Assembly: GCA_013396755.1 (NCBI GenBank)
Contig: VWZF01003646.1
Coordinates: forward strand, 62,001 to 126,000
Length of the DNA stretch: 64,000 bases
Direction: 5' to 3'
Source: Sclerurus mexicanus
Taxonomy: Eukaryota > Chordata > Aves > Passeriformes > Furnariidae
Below, one piece after another: positions 23,601 through 36,791 of the stretch. Both the position numbers and the translations under genes were made by a program. The stretch's first letter is position 1. Each line of letters opens with the position of its first letter. The notes beneath the pieces were generated by a model, which saw nothing but the letters and a program-made list of their open reading frames with translations, was not told where the DNA came from and made no database searches.

Positions 23601-26600
23601 CTGGACAACTGCAAGTACAGGGAATCTCTCCAAACCTTGCACCTGCAACTCAAATGTGGCCCAAGCAAGCTGTGAGAGCCTTTTGGCTTTCCAAGATCCT
23701 TCAGAAAATTACCTCTGTTCATGTTCTAGTAGACAATGTCTGCAGAAAAGAGTACCATTAGAGCTGTTAAACCAAAAATGAAACAGTAAATTAGGTTTAT
23801 CCGTTTCCTCAGATCTAATGTGCAGACTGGCTCTCCTTGGAATCTCACACTATAATCTCACATTTATCTTATTATCATCTATAGCAAATAGTATAGCTTA
23901 GTATATCAGTAAGAAGTTAAATGGACAGCAATGAGTAAGAGGAATCTCAATTATGACTCCAACAATAAAACATATCCTAGGTATAATAAAAGATAACAGC
24001 TATAATTAACGCAGAAAGAGTTATTACTGTTCTACATTTTGGCCCTGTCATGCTTTCTATGCAACACAGTAGATTTCAGCTAGAATACATTTTAAGGGCA
24101 AATTCTGAAGCAGTGACAGTCTCCGTCATACTTCCATGGAGATGCCTTCCAGTGTATTAGGTTAAGAAATGCAAAAAATGGCATAACAAAGAAGTTTACA
24201 GCCACATATAATCCTGCTCAGTTGAGGAAGTTACTAAGGACCTGATTTAGACAAGACAACCAGCTTTCAATTACAAAAGTTATTTTGTCAGAAATAGCAG
24301 TGTGGCTCCATGCTTGTGAAGAGGTTTTCTTTCAAGCAGCTTTTTTTAATCACATTTAGTTTGTGAAGAAAAGCCATCTTCAAAGACATTTGACAGAGCA
24401 GCTGGTTTGGCAAATCCCGGATTTTTGCTGGGAACTGTTATAATCTACAAAATGTTATTCTTTACACTTGCCTAAGTTTTCTTGAAGAAGCATGACTATT
24501 CAATACATGGCAGTGCTTTGACCTGCATAAGATGATGTAACATGATCTCTGTATTTAGGTGGGTTTTTTTCAGAATCAGCCACCTGGCAAAGTGGAGTCA
24601 CAGCCCTTTACTACAGTTAGTGATACTATCGGGGAAGTTGCGATCAAATGACACCCAATAAATTAAATTATGAGGTTCTGAAAAAAACATTATGAATCTC
24701 TGACACTGAGATTCACACAATAAAATATAATTTGCACAAATGTGCTTACAGAAGATGGAATTCATCTACCTGAAGCATGGCCTGGCATTTAATATGGCAT
24801 TGAGTTTTCAATGGCATACTGCAGAGCCAGGTGGATAAGGAGAGGCACCACACCAAAAATATCACATCTTATTGTGGGATCAAATTCATTAGACAGTCAT
24901 TGGTCAGTTTCAGAAATAAAAAGTTTTGACCGAAAGGCAAGGCTGGACATGTCAAGCCCTGATCATCAGTTTTTATCAGTAACATTCTCTACTGGATTGT
25001 GCATATGTATCTATCTAGATGTTCTGTGAAAGTCATGCAATCACAGGACATCCCATAGAACTGCAGTCATTTCTTAGTCCAGGCCCATATTTTATACATA
25101 ACAGCACAGAAAAGGTCTTTTTGTACATGGGAGATCTAATTTACTGAGAAACTGATCTCTTTCCAGCCTTACAGAATGTAGACGGCATCAAATGAAATGG
25201 TGACCCAAATGCATACAAGAGAAGTTCAGGTGAACAGAAGAACATGAGTAATAAAGTCAAACAGTCCTCTCCCATTCTGAGAAGCACAGGCAGTCTTGAA
25301 CTTGAAGCCCTGAACTGTTACCTCTGCATTAGGCTTTATACAGTTGTACATTCTTGACTAAATTCACTGGTTGGTTTCATTAAGAAAAGGAAGATGGCAT
25401 TCTGCATTATTTTTTCCTTCTGGATATTCTATCCATAAATCGATATGAAAAATTCATTTATTCCCACTGCATGCAAGTAGAGATAAGACCAGTGAATTTA
25501 AATTTTAAATAAACAACGAATAAAGTAGATTCAGTTGTTTTTTGGAAATGAACTAGTTCCTTTGGTGTTGTTGTAAAAGTCCTGACTATATGCAGTTTCT
25601 TATTGTATAATCTATAAAAAAAGAAGGAACCTGGCAGAAGAATAACATAAGACAGCCAATTGCTTATAGCAGTACCATGTCCTTGTCAGGAAAATAGTTA
25701 TGTTTAAACCCTAACTATTCATTATACATCTAGAATTTTGAGTACTCATTTGTTCTGCACTTTTATTGTATGAACATACAGAACAAGGAGATTAATTATA
25801 AGATAGAAAGTTCTATTTTAACAAAAACATTAGGCAAAGTTCCAAATTAGTAAGCAAACCTCCCAAGTCATCAAAAATATACAGTAAAGTTCAAACACTG
25901 GCAGATTTAAATGCAGAAATTTTAATCTGAATGTTCTGGTTTTCAGCAGCCTAACAGCTGTGGGGTGCCAAGAACTTAAAGTGCTGAAAATGTATTTTAT
26001 TTGTTTGTTATTAAAGACAGTAATTCCATGTATTAACTAACCTGAGGAGTACCAGCTAAAACATACACATCCAAAACTGAATTTTCAGTCTCCCATTAGT
26101 GCAAACACATGGCCACAGTAAGCAGGGACACTTACAGCACTGAACATCCTAAAAAACAGTTTCAGTCCCCTCAAAACATCCTCCCTTTCAAAAAAAAAAA
26201 AATCAAAATAACTGGTCTACTCTGAAGAACTGCTGTAAATTACTGGCATGGAAGCTTTTCTGCTGCTCTTCTCAGTTCCTCTGAAGAATACTCATCTCCT
26301 TATGCCCCTAAATATATATTAGACATTCTTTTAAAAAGGAGCTTGCTTTGTTTACTTGACAGTCTTGGATATCAGTATTCTAACAGATCATACTGAAATA
26401 TATTGCTTTCTTAGGCAAATGGCACACGAACAAAAAACTCTACTTTAAAATTACATAAATTATAACATCAAAATCTGCTCGGCAATAAATGTAGATGAAC
26501 ACAACATTTAAAATAACAAATCTTCGTATCTTCAAATGTTTGAATCTTATAACAAATTAAAGATAGACATAAGTAGAAGTCCTTTAAAATTAATTTTGAT

Positions 26601-27979
26601 ACATCTTTAGCCAATATAATAATTGAACTAACACAGACACAAAGGACAGAAATTAAAAGAAAGCTGTGTCCATAATTTCAATTCAAGATCATCAATATCT
26701 GAAAGAAATGAGTTAGGAGGCCATAAAAAATCCTGAGAGAGCAGGAAACTGGGAGAGAGCTACATCAATCAGTGATGCAGGCTGACACATCCACACTTAC
26801 AAACAAGAAGTGTTCATGCAAACAGCTCATGTCACTCATGTTTACTGTGCAAAGGCAAATCACATTACACTTACTCCAGAAGTTTCATAGTTCTTGTTTA
26901 AAAGTGCAGTGTTGGAGAAGTGGAGAAGGAAAAGAGAAGTGGAGAATGTTTGAGTTGACATTCTAAATCTTGGATGAGAAGTAGTGGATGAGTGTGACGA
27001 TTACACCTCTGGCAGCACCATTATGAAGAAATAATGACAATCCACAGGAGGGCAGTGCATTTTTCTAGCAATTAGGACATATGGTGGTGTCATTTCTCCT
27101 ACACATTGTAAAAGATGCTCATGGTTGCATAAGCACAGTAGCACTCAGTGATACTGGTTTGCCACAGCCAGACCAAAGGAGACGAGACTTTTGAATCTAA
27201 GACAGTAACATATTCATGTCACTTCCAATATTTTAGCTCACTGCTGGTAATTCATTTCTATGGCAGTCTCGAGGCTACATTTGGGACAAAGTCTATAACC
27301 TAGTGAGATCAAAGTTTTAAAAGCAAAAAGAGAGTTGAAACATGGAAATATTTATTTATTTCTTATTTATTTATTATAAATGAAATTATATGACAGACAA
27401 TGTTATGCAGGAAATAAAGCTAATTTGCTATCAGTAATTTATCACTTTCTTTAATATGTTACATGATTTAAGTTATTTATAGACAAACTTATTTTCTGTC
27501 TTTCAAAAAAACTATGACTCTGGATAGCATTTAAACATTAGGATAAAAATATTCAGCAAAGATTTATTTATATTTTTTACATCCTGAGGCAATGCTAGAC
27601 TTCTAAGACTGTTCTGTGCTAAGACAGACACCCGTGGATTCTTTTTAATATTGATTAAAAGTATAGTCTCTGGAACTGGCAGTTGTCAAAATATTATCCC
27701 CATGGAAATTTCAGACTTGTATATCCCTATTTCATCTGTTTCTGAAGAATAAGTGACACTATTGGCCTTTGAAATGTGTATATAGAACTCTGGGCCCAAT
27801 AGACTTAATTTAACCACTGAGGAATCACATCCCACCATCCCCTACTGGTTTTGCCTTTAACTTTAATCATAACTACATTTACTGAATATATTAAAATCTA
27901 CGCCTGAACAGTACAATGAAGAAAAACAACTAAAATTTTTCTTGGAGCTCACAGCAGCAAGACTGGCAAAAAGGAAATA
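20606..27979. other. Long AT-rich non-coding stretch
   Basis: No gene or large repeat recognised over more than 7 kb. Small items only: poly(T) near 21951-21959, A/C-rich tract 22011-22056, T13-like run near 23475-23487, and TTTA-type repeats near 27347-27375. Confidence 0.5.
22011..22056. repeat. A/C-rich low-complexity tract
   Basis: TAAACAAAAAAACCCAAAAC followed by CAAACAAACAAAAAAACCCA. Same class as at 815-1015. Confidence 0.85.
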
Positions 27980-28147
27980 CAGTACTAAGATATTTTTGCA
28001 AAACAAACTTGACCGAACTATGCAAAGTTATTCAGCTGCAATTACATGACAAACTCCAGTGCTTTTGTCAAGGCAATGACATCTGAGATGCACAAACTCA
28101 ACCCTCAAGCTGATCCAATATACCCGCAAACTCAGATGTATATAATT
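27980..28147 (+). repeat. Unidentified 168-bp repeat, copy A
   Basis: It begins CAGTACTAAGATATTTTTGC and ends near TATATAATT. It aligns without any gap to 30806-30973, with about 23 mismatches counted by eye (roughly 86% identity). The best-conserved blocks are ACATGACAAACTCCAGTGCT and CTCAAGCTGATCCAATATAC. Flanks show no clear similarity. I do not recognise the family. It could be part of an ancient dispersed repeat, the two LTR remnants of one element, or a local duplication. Confidence 0.85.
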
Positions 28148-30363
28148 TTCTATACAGTGAATAGGATCTGTGCTGCACGTACAAATTCCGTTTCCTGGCT
28201 TTATTTAAATATACCACAGGAACATAACTGTCTCTAATGTTTCCTTTAAAATACTTATCTCACTACATCTATCAGAAATAAAAATACTTGTCTTGTCTAA
28301 ATCAGAGATCCAGACAAAGATTTCATAAGGTTCTTCTTACAAAGTTGTATAAAATGATACTATAGAATCAATATTGCTCTGAAGTTCTACTAGAAAAATA
28401 AAATAAGAAATGTATATTTCTTTGTTTACAACATATGCAGCTTTCTAGAAAGAGTAAAAAAATTATTTTCAAACCCTATTTTTCTTGATTGGCTACTACT
28501 GAAAGGTTTTATGGATGATTTCATCCACTGTCTATTAGTAAATTTTCAGATAGATAATGATAAGTCAGGGACCACTTTCAATATTTAATTTTTATTAGTA
28601 TTATCATTGGAACAGATTGTATCAAAATTATTCTGAACTAAAAATAGACTGCGTCAAAATCAAGGTAAATCAGAAATACCATGAACACAGCTAGACTCAT
28701 GATTTCCAAGGTGAAGCTGCAGCACAGTGTTCAAAACGAAAATAGACGGAGATAAACACTACATGTACCTATTTAATAAATGAGAAGTCGAGCTCAAGAG
28801 CCTTGAAAAGGTACCAATCTCAGATTAACAAAGAAATAAAATTATGTTTATTATTTGTTTCTGATTTCCTAAGAATAATTCAACATTTCAAATTTTCTCT
28901 GCAAATATGAGACCTAAACCATTTACTGACAGTGCAAGATACTCAGAAAAGATCTGGAGGCCAAGAATAATGACCAGAAGTCAAAAGACCTTTATTAACA
29001 TTTTGAGAAAGTCAAAGACAGATTTTATTTACAGCTGCACATTTTTAAAAAGAGTTAATATGATACGAGCTTTTTCAGTCATGCTATCTTTTTCCATAGC
29101 TTCCTCTCTAGCAGAACATCTCGATATGTTCCAGGGCCCCGTCACACCTAAGCATGTGAAAACAGATACTCCAGAGCCAGCTGGCAGCTACAGGCTTTTG
29201 ACATACAAGACCTCTTAACAGTTTGTAGGAATTGAGTGAAAGACCTTCTTTCTCCCTCCACACAGAACCTGTTTCTGTCTCCGAGGTCAGTACAATTTGT
29301 TCAATCTCCCAACTCCAGCACCCAAAAACTCCATATGTAAAATCTAAGCATTAAATTAGTTTGCTGTTACATTTCCTTCGTAAAATGAGTTAATGGAATT
29401 AATCTGATGCTTTAGTGAGGAAGTGATTTTTTTCTTGTCTATCTAAAAGAACCACTCACTCTGCAGTAAGGGCACACAGCCTACTTCTTTGGTACTGCTA
29501 CTGAAGCCCTAATTCACATGAATTAGTGACAAATTCTAATGAAAGGAAGGAAGAAAGTAGGATAATTCACTTGTTAAAATAGACATAGTTGCTACTCAGT
29601 TTCAAATTACTATATGTTCTTGATTGCAATTTTGGGCTGTTCCTTATAATAAATGATTTTAAGAAGGTCTGTAACATCTTAGCCCTGTATCCCAGGGCTG
29701 GTTTCTCCAAACTTTTCTCTTGTTTAATTTCTGGTCATAAGGAGCACCTAATGCACATTGGCAATATACCTAAGCTGAAAATACACTTTCATATAATTTA
29801 TAAAACCTCTATGAGTATATGAAAACCACCACACTGGATCAGACAGCTTAGCAAAAGATAAAAGGAAGCAAAGAAACTCATTGTCATTTTGGCATGACAA
29901 CAGCAGAAGATGCCTTATGAAACAGCTAAGTGAAGAATAAAGGTAAGCAATTTGTTCAGGACCAGATCAGTTATGATTTTGGGGCTTTTATTCGGTCTCA
30001 GAAAAATAATGGAGACTAACTGTTTTTGTGTCATTCACTCTATTGCAGAAAAACATGTATTTGTGGGATACCATTTAATTTCTGCTGTCATTGTAAAAAA
30101 AAAATATTTTTAGTCAGTTTTAAGAGCTATGCTAGCTAACCTGTAGAGTATAGATGAGGAAACTTCCTGACACAGTTTTAAAAAAGATACACTCAATCTC
30201 TTGCAAGAAGCATGGCAGAATGCTTAAGAAATCCAGGAGAAAAGCTTTTAAAGTATTGCTAATAGGTTTTTCCGTATGCTGCAACCTCACTTTTCTGTGG
30301 GCGATATGTCTGAACTGCAGATAAACTGAATCATTGCTACTGAGAATATACAACTGCTGTCTG

Positions 30364-30575
30364 ACGCGGGCCAGCATGGGTTCAAAAGGATTTATTAGCA
30401 CGACATTCCCTGTGTATATGTCACCTCACAAACCTGGGATCTGGCTTGGAAGCCACTCAGCACTCATTAGTAAGTCTGACAAGTATCGGACAGCCCCACG
30501 CAGAGCAGGTTCAGGATTCTCAGCAGTCAGCAGTCAGAAACGGGAGAGCTGGAAAGCGTAATACCCACACGCTTG
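30364..30575. other. Local CpG-rich patch
   Basis: About eight CpG dinucleotides in roughly 210 bases (GACGCGGGCC, GCACGAC, TATCGG, CCACGC, AACGGG, AGCGTA, CACGC). Surrounding DNA has very few CpG. It does not meet island length and may be a younger insertion or a small regulatory element. Confidence 0.5.
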
Positions 30576-30629
30576 CACAGCCCTTGACAGAGACATTTGG
30601 CTCTAAAAGTATAATTTTTTATAACTTAC

Positions 30630-30798
30630 CAGTGATTCTTCTACACTGAGTATGTATCTCCAGAGATGTGCCTTTGCACCACAGGTCTCAGAATTCCAAA
30701 GTGCATTTGTTTCCTTGGGACAGATCCAATGCAAGTGCCCTTCCAAAGTGCTACCTTTCAACATGACAAGTTGACATGTAAGGGTAACCTGGAGTGCA
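30630..30798 (-). other. Candidate exon, minus strand (speculative)
   Basis: On the minus strand this 169-base segment is preceded by CTGCTCTCAG (acceptor-like) and followed by GTAAGT, the ideal donor, after AATCACTG. One frame is fully open across it (about 56 codons; it includes the stretch SETCGAKAHLWRYILSVEES). I do not recognise the protein. It may equally be an exon of a non-coding RNA or a chance arrangement. The acceptor side lies within 10 bases of the 168-bp repeat copy B. Confidence 0.2.
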
Positions 30799-30805
30799 CT
30801 GAGAG

Positions 30806-30973
30806 CAGTACTAAGGTATTTTTGCAGAACAAACTCGACCAAACTATGTGAAGTCATTCAGGTGCATTTACATGACAAACTCCAGTGCTTCTGTGAAGGG
30901 AATGACACCTGAGATTCAGAAACTCAGTCCTCAAGCTGATCCAATATACCCGCAAATGCAAATCAGTATAATT
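30806..30973 (+). repeat. Unidentified 168-bp repeat, copy B
   Basis: Gap-free partner of 27980-28147 on the same strand, beginning CAGTACTAAGGTATTTTTGC. The distance between copy starts is 2826 bp. Mismatches are spread along the length, with a cluster in the last 20 bases. Confidence 0.85.
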
Positions 30974-33119
30974 GTTTAGACTTGAGATAAAAGATTTGGA
31001 AAATAATATATAGAAATTGTCTAAGATAAAATTTAGTGAAGGAATCAGTTATATTAGGAAAAAGATTGTTATCTATTAAAAAAATAGGTAATGCATCACA
31101 ATAATAAAGAAAACATATGTTGTCAAGGCCAGAACTACTACTGTCAACATTTGTCCCTCTGCAGGGTATTTATGAATGATGATTGGACAGTATTACGTAT
31201 TGGACAGATTTGGTATCAGAAACACAGCTTCACAGCATTGGTAAATGCATTTTATTTGATTGTTTTATTTCAATTATATATGCTGATCACAGGAATTAAT
31301 ATCTTTATTACTCCGTACTTTAGAATCCCGTGTCCATCTGTTTGGCAGCTAAAATACCGACATCATAAACAGAAACAACAGGATTTTCAGATTAATTATA
31401 AGTAAAAAAATAACCTTATTTCTTTACCTACAGCTATATATATATTGTGGAAAATTCACAGGAACTCTTCAAAACAATATTCTTGTAAGGCAAAAACTAA
31501 TAGTGCATCGTAGGATTTGGTATATCTTATGCAGTGGTACAAGTATTTATCTGAGGGAATCAACTCTGTTTCCCTTAATTAATAGGAAAAAATGAAAATA
31601 AAAAGTAAGATAAAATAATACTTAATTTCTGTTAAATTAAGTATACATTGTAATTAAATACACATTAATTAAAATAATTTATAAAAATAATTTAAATATA
31701 CATTGAGTATTATGATGTTTCCAATTGCATTAAATTTATATGAACAGATTTACTTGTACAGTCAAGAATGAGGAAGATGTAAAATTGCAGTCATCAGCTG
31801 CATGCAACGTAACAGTTTGACCACCCATCTCTTATTTTGTTGGTTGGATTGTTTCTTCATTGTACAGCTGCAGAGTGCATATAAACATAGGTTAAACCAT
31901 CATTTATTAAAGCACCATAGCTACTTAACAGCAGACAGCTAAAACTCACTTTTGTTTCCTTTTTTAGTTATAGATTTGCTGACAGAATTACTATCTCCCT
32001 CTTTACTATTATCCTACGAGGCAATGGTGTAAATGTTAGATTGGTTGTATAGAATAGTCTCTCTATACTCCCAAGACCTGTTAGTCTGGAGAGAAACAAT
32101 GAGACAGAAAAACACTAACACAGTTAAATCCAGGAGTATTTTGTCTCTGCCTGTAGGCAAAAGGAGAAATAGGGACACGAATTTCTTGCCATATAAATCC
32201 ACACGAAAAATCCATGTCCAACATTTTACAAAGTTACGCACTTTTTAGTCCTTTGAAGCACATGAAAATTGCAAAACTTGTGACCCATCAGAAAAACATC
32301 ATCATGGTGTTACAGGACAGTCTACTCCACCTCCCTAAATAATTTGCTTATATTGATATACTGGAAAATCTCCTGACCTTTAAACTTGCAACCTCCTAAC
32401 TCCAGTCAGGTTAGAACTGAGTTGCAGTTACAAACTCTTTCTTCTACATCATTATCTCTACTTTTCGGCCATCATCGGCTGGAGCAAGGGAATCCTTACA
32501 TTGATTCCTGTCTCTGTGACTAGAGTTACTCTAGTATATGGATGTCTCTTAAGCTCATTAATGAAGTAAGTCCACTGAAATAAGCAGAAATTAAACTGTA
32601 TGGGCATATTAGCATATGAACACATGTACAAAGAACTGGATTTCCAAGAGGAATGGTGGAGTCCAGGAATCAGATAATATTGATGTTGATCTTGGCAATC
32701 TGATTAAAGGGATTACCAGACAATTATCTGGGCAACCAATGGGTTGAACCTGATGCTGTATTAGATAACCCCATAAAACATGACAAGATAAAGCTAATTA
32801 TTTTAAAATAAGCTGTCATTAATCTTTGCTCACAAAACTGCAGATGAGTTATAAAATAGTAGTAGTAATAAAAACTGGATACATATTTATTAATTTTAAA
32901 AGTCACAGCCCAACTACCATATCACTTAAATCTTTCATATTAGCTTTTAAAGGAGATATGTGAGAATAATTGCAACTTTCAGTACATAAGTCCATCTTTC
33001 TTAACTCAGACTTCAGCATTTGAACAAAGCAGAATGATCTTCAAGATGATGAGTTTCTTTAAATTATGATCTTAACCTTAGTTCTAGCCAATTGCACTTG
33101 AAATGTTTAAATCAAGCAG

Positions 33120-33292
33120 TAAAAAAAAAAACAACAACAAAAAAAAACCAAGTCTGAAAACTGTTTCTTCTTACCAAAAATAAAGTTTTCAAACTTTACA
33201 TTCAAACTTTCAGTGATATGGCTTCATAGTCAATTTAATTAAAAAAAAAAAGAACCAAAACAAACAAACAAAAAAAACAAACCACAAAACAA
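33120..33292. repeat. Two A/C-rich low-complexity tracts
   Basis: 33120-33150 (A-run with ACAACAACAA) and 33240-33292 (A-run with CCAAAACAAACAAACAAAA), separated by about 90 bases of ordinary sequence. Confidence 0.85.
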
Positions 33293-36200
33293 TGGATTTA
33301 AACAATTATAATTCCATTAAATATTTAAACATAGACATACTGTCTTTTACAAAAACCATATTAACTTTATATTATACTCTGGGGTTCTTTGTTCCCAAAT
33401 AAAAATAAAAATCCATATGTTGTTCATACTCCTTGTTGTTATGCAATAGCAAAAATATGCATTTTCTTAGCAGACACTTCCATCATATATAATATATTGT
33501 CACTTAGCAGTTGAACATTTACAGCTTCATTAATTCATTTTCTTTGTTCATGCGTGAATCACATACTTTTCATTTATAAGTTAAAGCTATTAATTTTATG
33601 ACAACCCCACAATTATCTGGGAACTACATCTTAAGCTTAGAACTTTTCAAAATCAAATTTTGGGTTACTTCAAGTATTTGAAGCATTTTTTTATTTTTTT
33701 TTACCATGCTGATGCTTTTACTTTCCCAAAAGTAAGGGAATGAAAGACACATTATTTTTGACTAAATAAATTGTGCTTTAGGCAGCAAATGTGCAGCATT
33801 GTAATACAAAAACATAGACAGGAGTTTTGGTTTTCAGTTTTCCTATGAGACAGGAGGTTTACCCTATTCAGTTTGTCAGATTTGATTACAGATTTGATTT
33901 CCATTGTTTATGCTTGGATGAAGTTTTTTCAGATGACAATACCCAAGGTTAATTACTTAATGGATAGTAGACAAAATTTTGCCTACAGCATCACATAAAA
34001 GAAAAGTCTGACATTAAATATTTAGTCACATTAATCAAACAACATTTAAGTTGCATTTAAATGCATCTTTTTTATTCTGCTTTACTTACTGAATTGGTTA
34101 CAGAAACATTAAGTGTTCTGAAAAATACCTGGGGACATTCTGGAAGACAAAATAGAACTCAAATAATACAGGATCTTTCAGGTACTTTTTAAAAATTATT
34201 ATTATTATTTACATTATGTTTGTGTAAAGTGAGTTTTTATACCAGCCACATACTGTCAACTACTAATTAAAGCTTCGTTCAACTACAGTGCTTGTTCGTC
34301 AAGTATGACAGCTCAAAAACTACAGCACGTCAAGCTTTAAGAGCTCACACAGGGATCTTACACTTTACTGTTTCACTATTTCAACAAAAATAAGTTGCTT
34401 TAATTAAATATCATGGCAATGACCTTTGTGAACCAAGAAACCTTCAGAGGTCCTCCCATTCCTAAAGACCTTCCCTCAGATTTTAGCTACTTCCTTGAAG
34501 CTCCCTCCTTGTTCTCCTCTCAGTATCCTGCCCTACCCAACCCTTCTTTCTTCCACAATGACAAGAGCACCCACTGTTAGCAAGCCTGCACCTCAGTTTC
34601 CTTTGGTGCATGTTGTTTTTATAGGGCCATCCAAAACTGAACTCCTCCTCTTTGCACCTGTTTCACAGCTGTACTTGTGAATATTTATTTTTCAGTATCT
34701 TTAAGATTCTATAGATTTTACCTGCCTGATTCCAGCAATATTTTTCAAGAACGTTCTATTGAAGCCCACAAATAAAATCACACATGACTTCCCACTTGCT
34801 TTCATTTTCCCTACATTAAAAGCAAATATCAGCGGCTAATAAGGAAAATTCAATTTTGCTATTTTGCAGCCATGTTTTTCTCCTTGGGACCCAAATCAGA
34901 GTATGTACACACCTTATCTGCACCAACTCCAGTGAATCCCACACAATTCAGAATAAGAGATAATGTACAAGCACTTCCTGTGTCTGCAGCACACCTTATC
35001 ACTGGCTGTTACATATATAAGTCCCTCCAAGACTCATCAGGTGTTTATAAAAATTAAAAAAAAAAAAAGGCTGAAAATGAAGCACAACAGACTTCTGAAT
35101 CCTTTGTTTTGGCAACAATTCCCATTTTTCACTATATACACAGGTTCCTTCCCCATGGTTTTGACTCTCATATTTGGAGTATTTTAAGGGTGCACTGTAC
35201 TCTGTACCATGTCAGTGAGAGTTCTAGATGCAAACACAATGTCAGAGACCTCTACAGGCTGACAGACAAAATTTTATCATGTGGATGCAATGTTTCTGAA
35301 GCACTATATTCCAGAAGGGGAATGCACTTTTTTGTGTACATACATTTCACAGTCACTGTACTGAAAATAAACAAAAAGACAAATGAACAAATAAATAAAT
35401 GCATACAGAAACAAAAGTGTATGTTGATTGCTAATTTCATTTATTTTGCTGTTTGCCTCCATTTCTTTTATTTTATGAATTCAGTAGCTTGGTCCAAACT
35501 GTGACAAGGTATGTAGATAGCTAGGCATTTTAAACCCCTCAAATTTCAAGTAACTAAGTATTATTTGATGTGAATAAATGGGAAAAATTATACTACATTC
35601 TTGAAAAAAACCTAGCTTTCAGAACTTTTTCCTGTATTTCATTACCTCCACTAAGCAAACAAAGATGCAGGAAAACATGGAGTTTACTTAGACATCAAAA
35701 TTGCTCTTAAATTTTAGGTGTTGTGTAAGAGTTTTTCCTAAATTTATGCTGACACAATCTGTTTCTTTTTCCTTGTTTACACCACTGACTAGTCAGAATT
35801 TAAGCAGCTGCCTTAGAAGAAATGTTTCACCAGCTAGGTGGATGCTAATGAAGGGTGAACTGAATCTCATCCCAGTATTTACTGAAAGTATTTCAGGCTC
35901 TTCAGTTTCATATATTTTTTCCTAATATTGTCCAAACATATTGTTTATTTCTTCAGAAAGAGCGATTCTAGTCAGTCCTTCTATCACAACTAGCATATAG
36001 ATAACCTCATAATCTCGACATAAGACAACAAGGCAGGAAAAAAAAGTCACAGAACCCACACATACCTAGCACAGCTTTATTGTTTTTTGCCTCAGGCTAC
36101 CTTTGCTCTTTAATAGTGAATGTGCAGCAACAAAGGCCTTTAGTTTCTTTTCTCCTTTGAATTTTGCCTTTTAAACATCCGCCTGTACTGCCTGGAATAC

Positions 36201-36655
36201 TTAAAACCTTCTAACTGCTGGCTGGATGAAAAACACACTTCTTCCTTTGTTTGTGCCATTCTGGAGTCCAAGAGCTGGTTTCCATGACTTCAACACTTCT
36301 CTCATTTCTATATTCCTGTTACAGCTAGTGATAAAATTTGCATTGATTTTAGAGATAGATTTCAACCAAAATTGTATACTTTTGAGAATGCCACTCTGGC
36401 TGCTTGAAGACATTAGTCACAATTTATTTACATAGTCTGTTTAGAGATGTGAGGATTCTGCTCTGAAATTGGCAGGTTAGGCTGGTTGCTGAATTACAGT
36501 CAAATACATCTAACAGTATCCAACAGGATATACAAGGCAGAGAGGTTGAATATTTCTTTTAAAAGCAAATTATTTTTCAGTTACCATTTTTTTTCTGTTC
36601 CTGACTTTACAGAAGGGAAGCAAAAGTATTGAGGCATTGAAAACATCTGCTGATT

Positions 36656-36791
36656 TTTATTTGTGGGTTTTTTGGTTTTTTTTTTTGGTGTGTGGGTTGT
36701 TTTCTTTTTGTTTGTTTTGTTGTTTTTTTTTGTTTGTGTTTTTGTTTTTGAATTTTTTTTGTTTGGTTGGTTTTGAGTTAGGTTTTTTTTT
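36656..36791. repeat. T/G-rich low-complexity tract
   Basis: About 135 bases of T and G (TTTGTGGGTTTTTTGG, TGTGTGGGTTGTTTTC, GTTTGGTTGGTTTTG). It gives rise to spurious Phe/Leu/Val-rich frames on + and Lys/Asn/Thr-rich frames on -. Confidence 0.92.

Larger units (their letters stand above)
28148..30805. other. Non-coding stretch between the two 168-bp repeats
   Basis: No retroviral or transposase domain recognised between the copies. A 103-codon + frame at 28907-29218 has no family features. A segment at 29810-29850 (CACACTGGATCAGACA) faintly resembles the reverse complement of an old CR1-like tail. A CpG-rich patch lies at 30364-30575. Confidence 0.5.

Noticed and set aside
29810..29850. 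CACACTGGATCAGACA resembling the reverse complement of an old CR1-like tail
   Set aside because: The match is only about 16-20 bases and the following blocks of the family are absent.
35109..35504. 131-codon plus-strand frame
   Set aside because: AT-rich, Lys/Asn-rich patch in the middle, no domain, no splice or start context that supports it.
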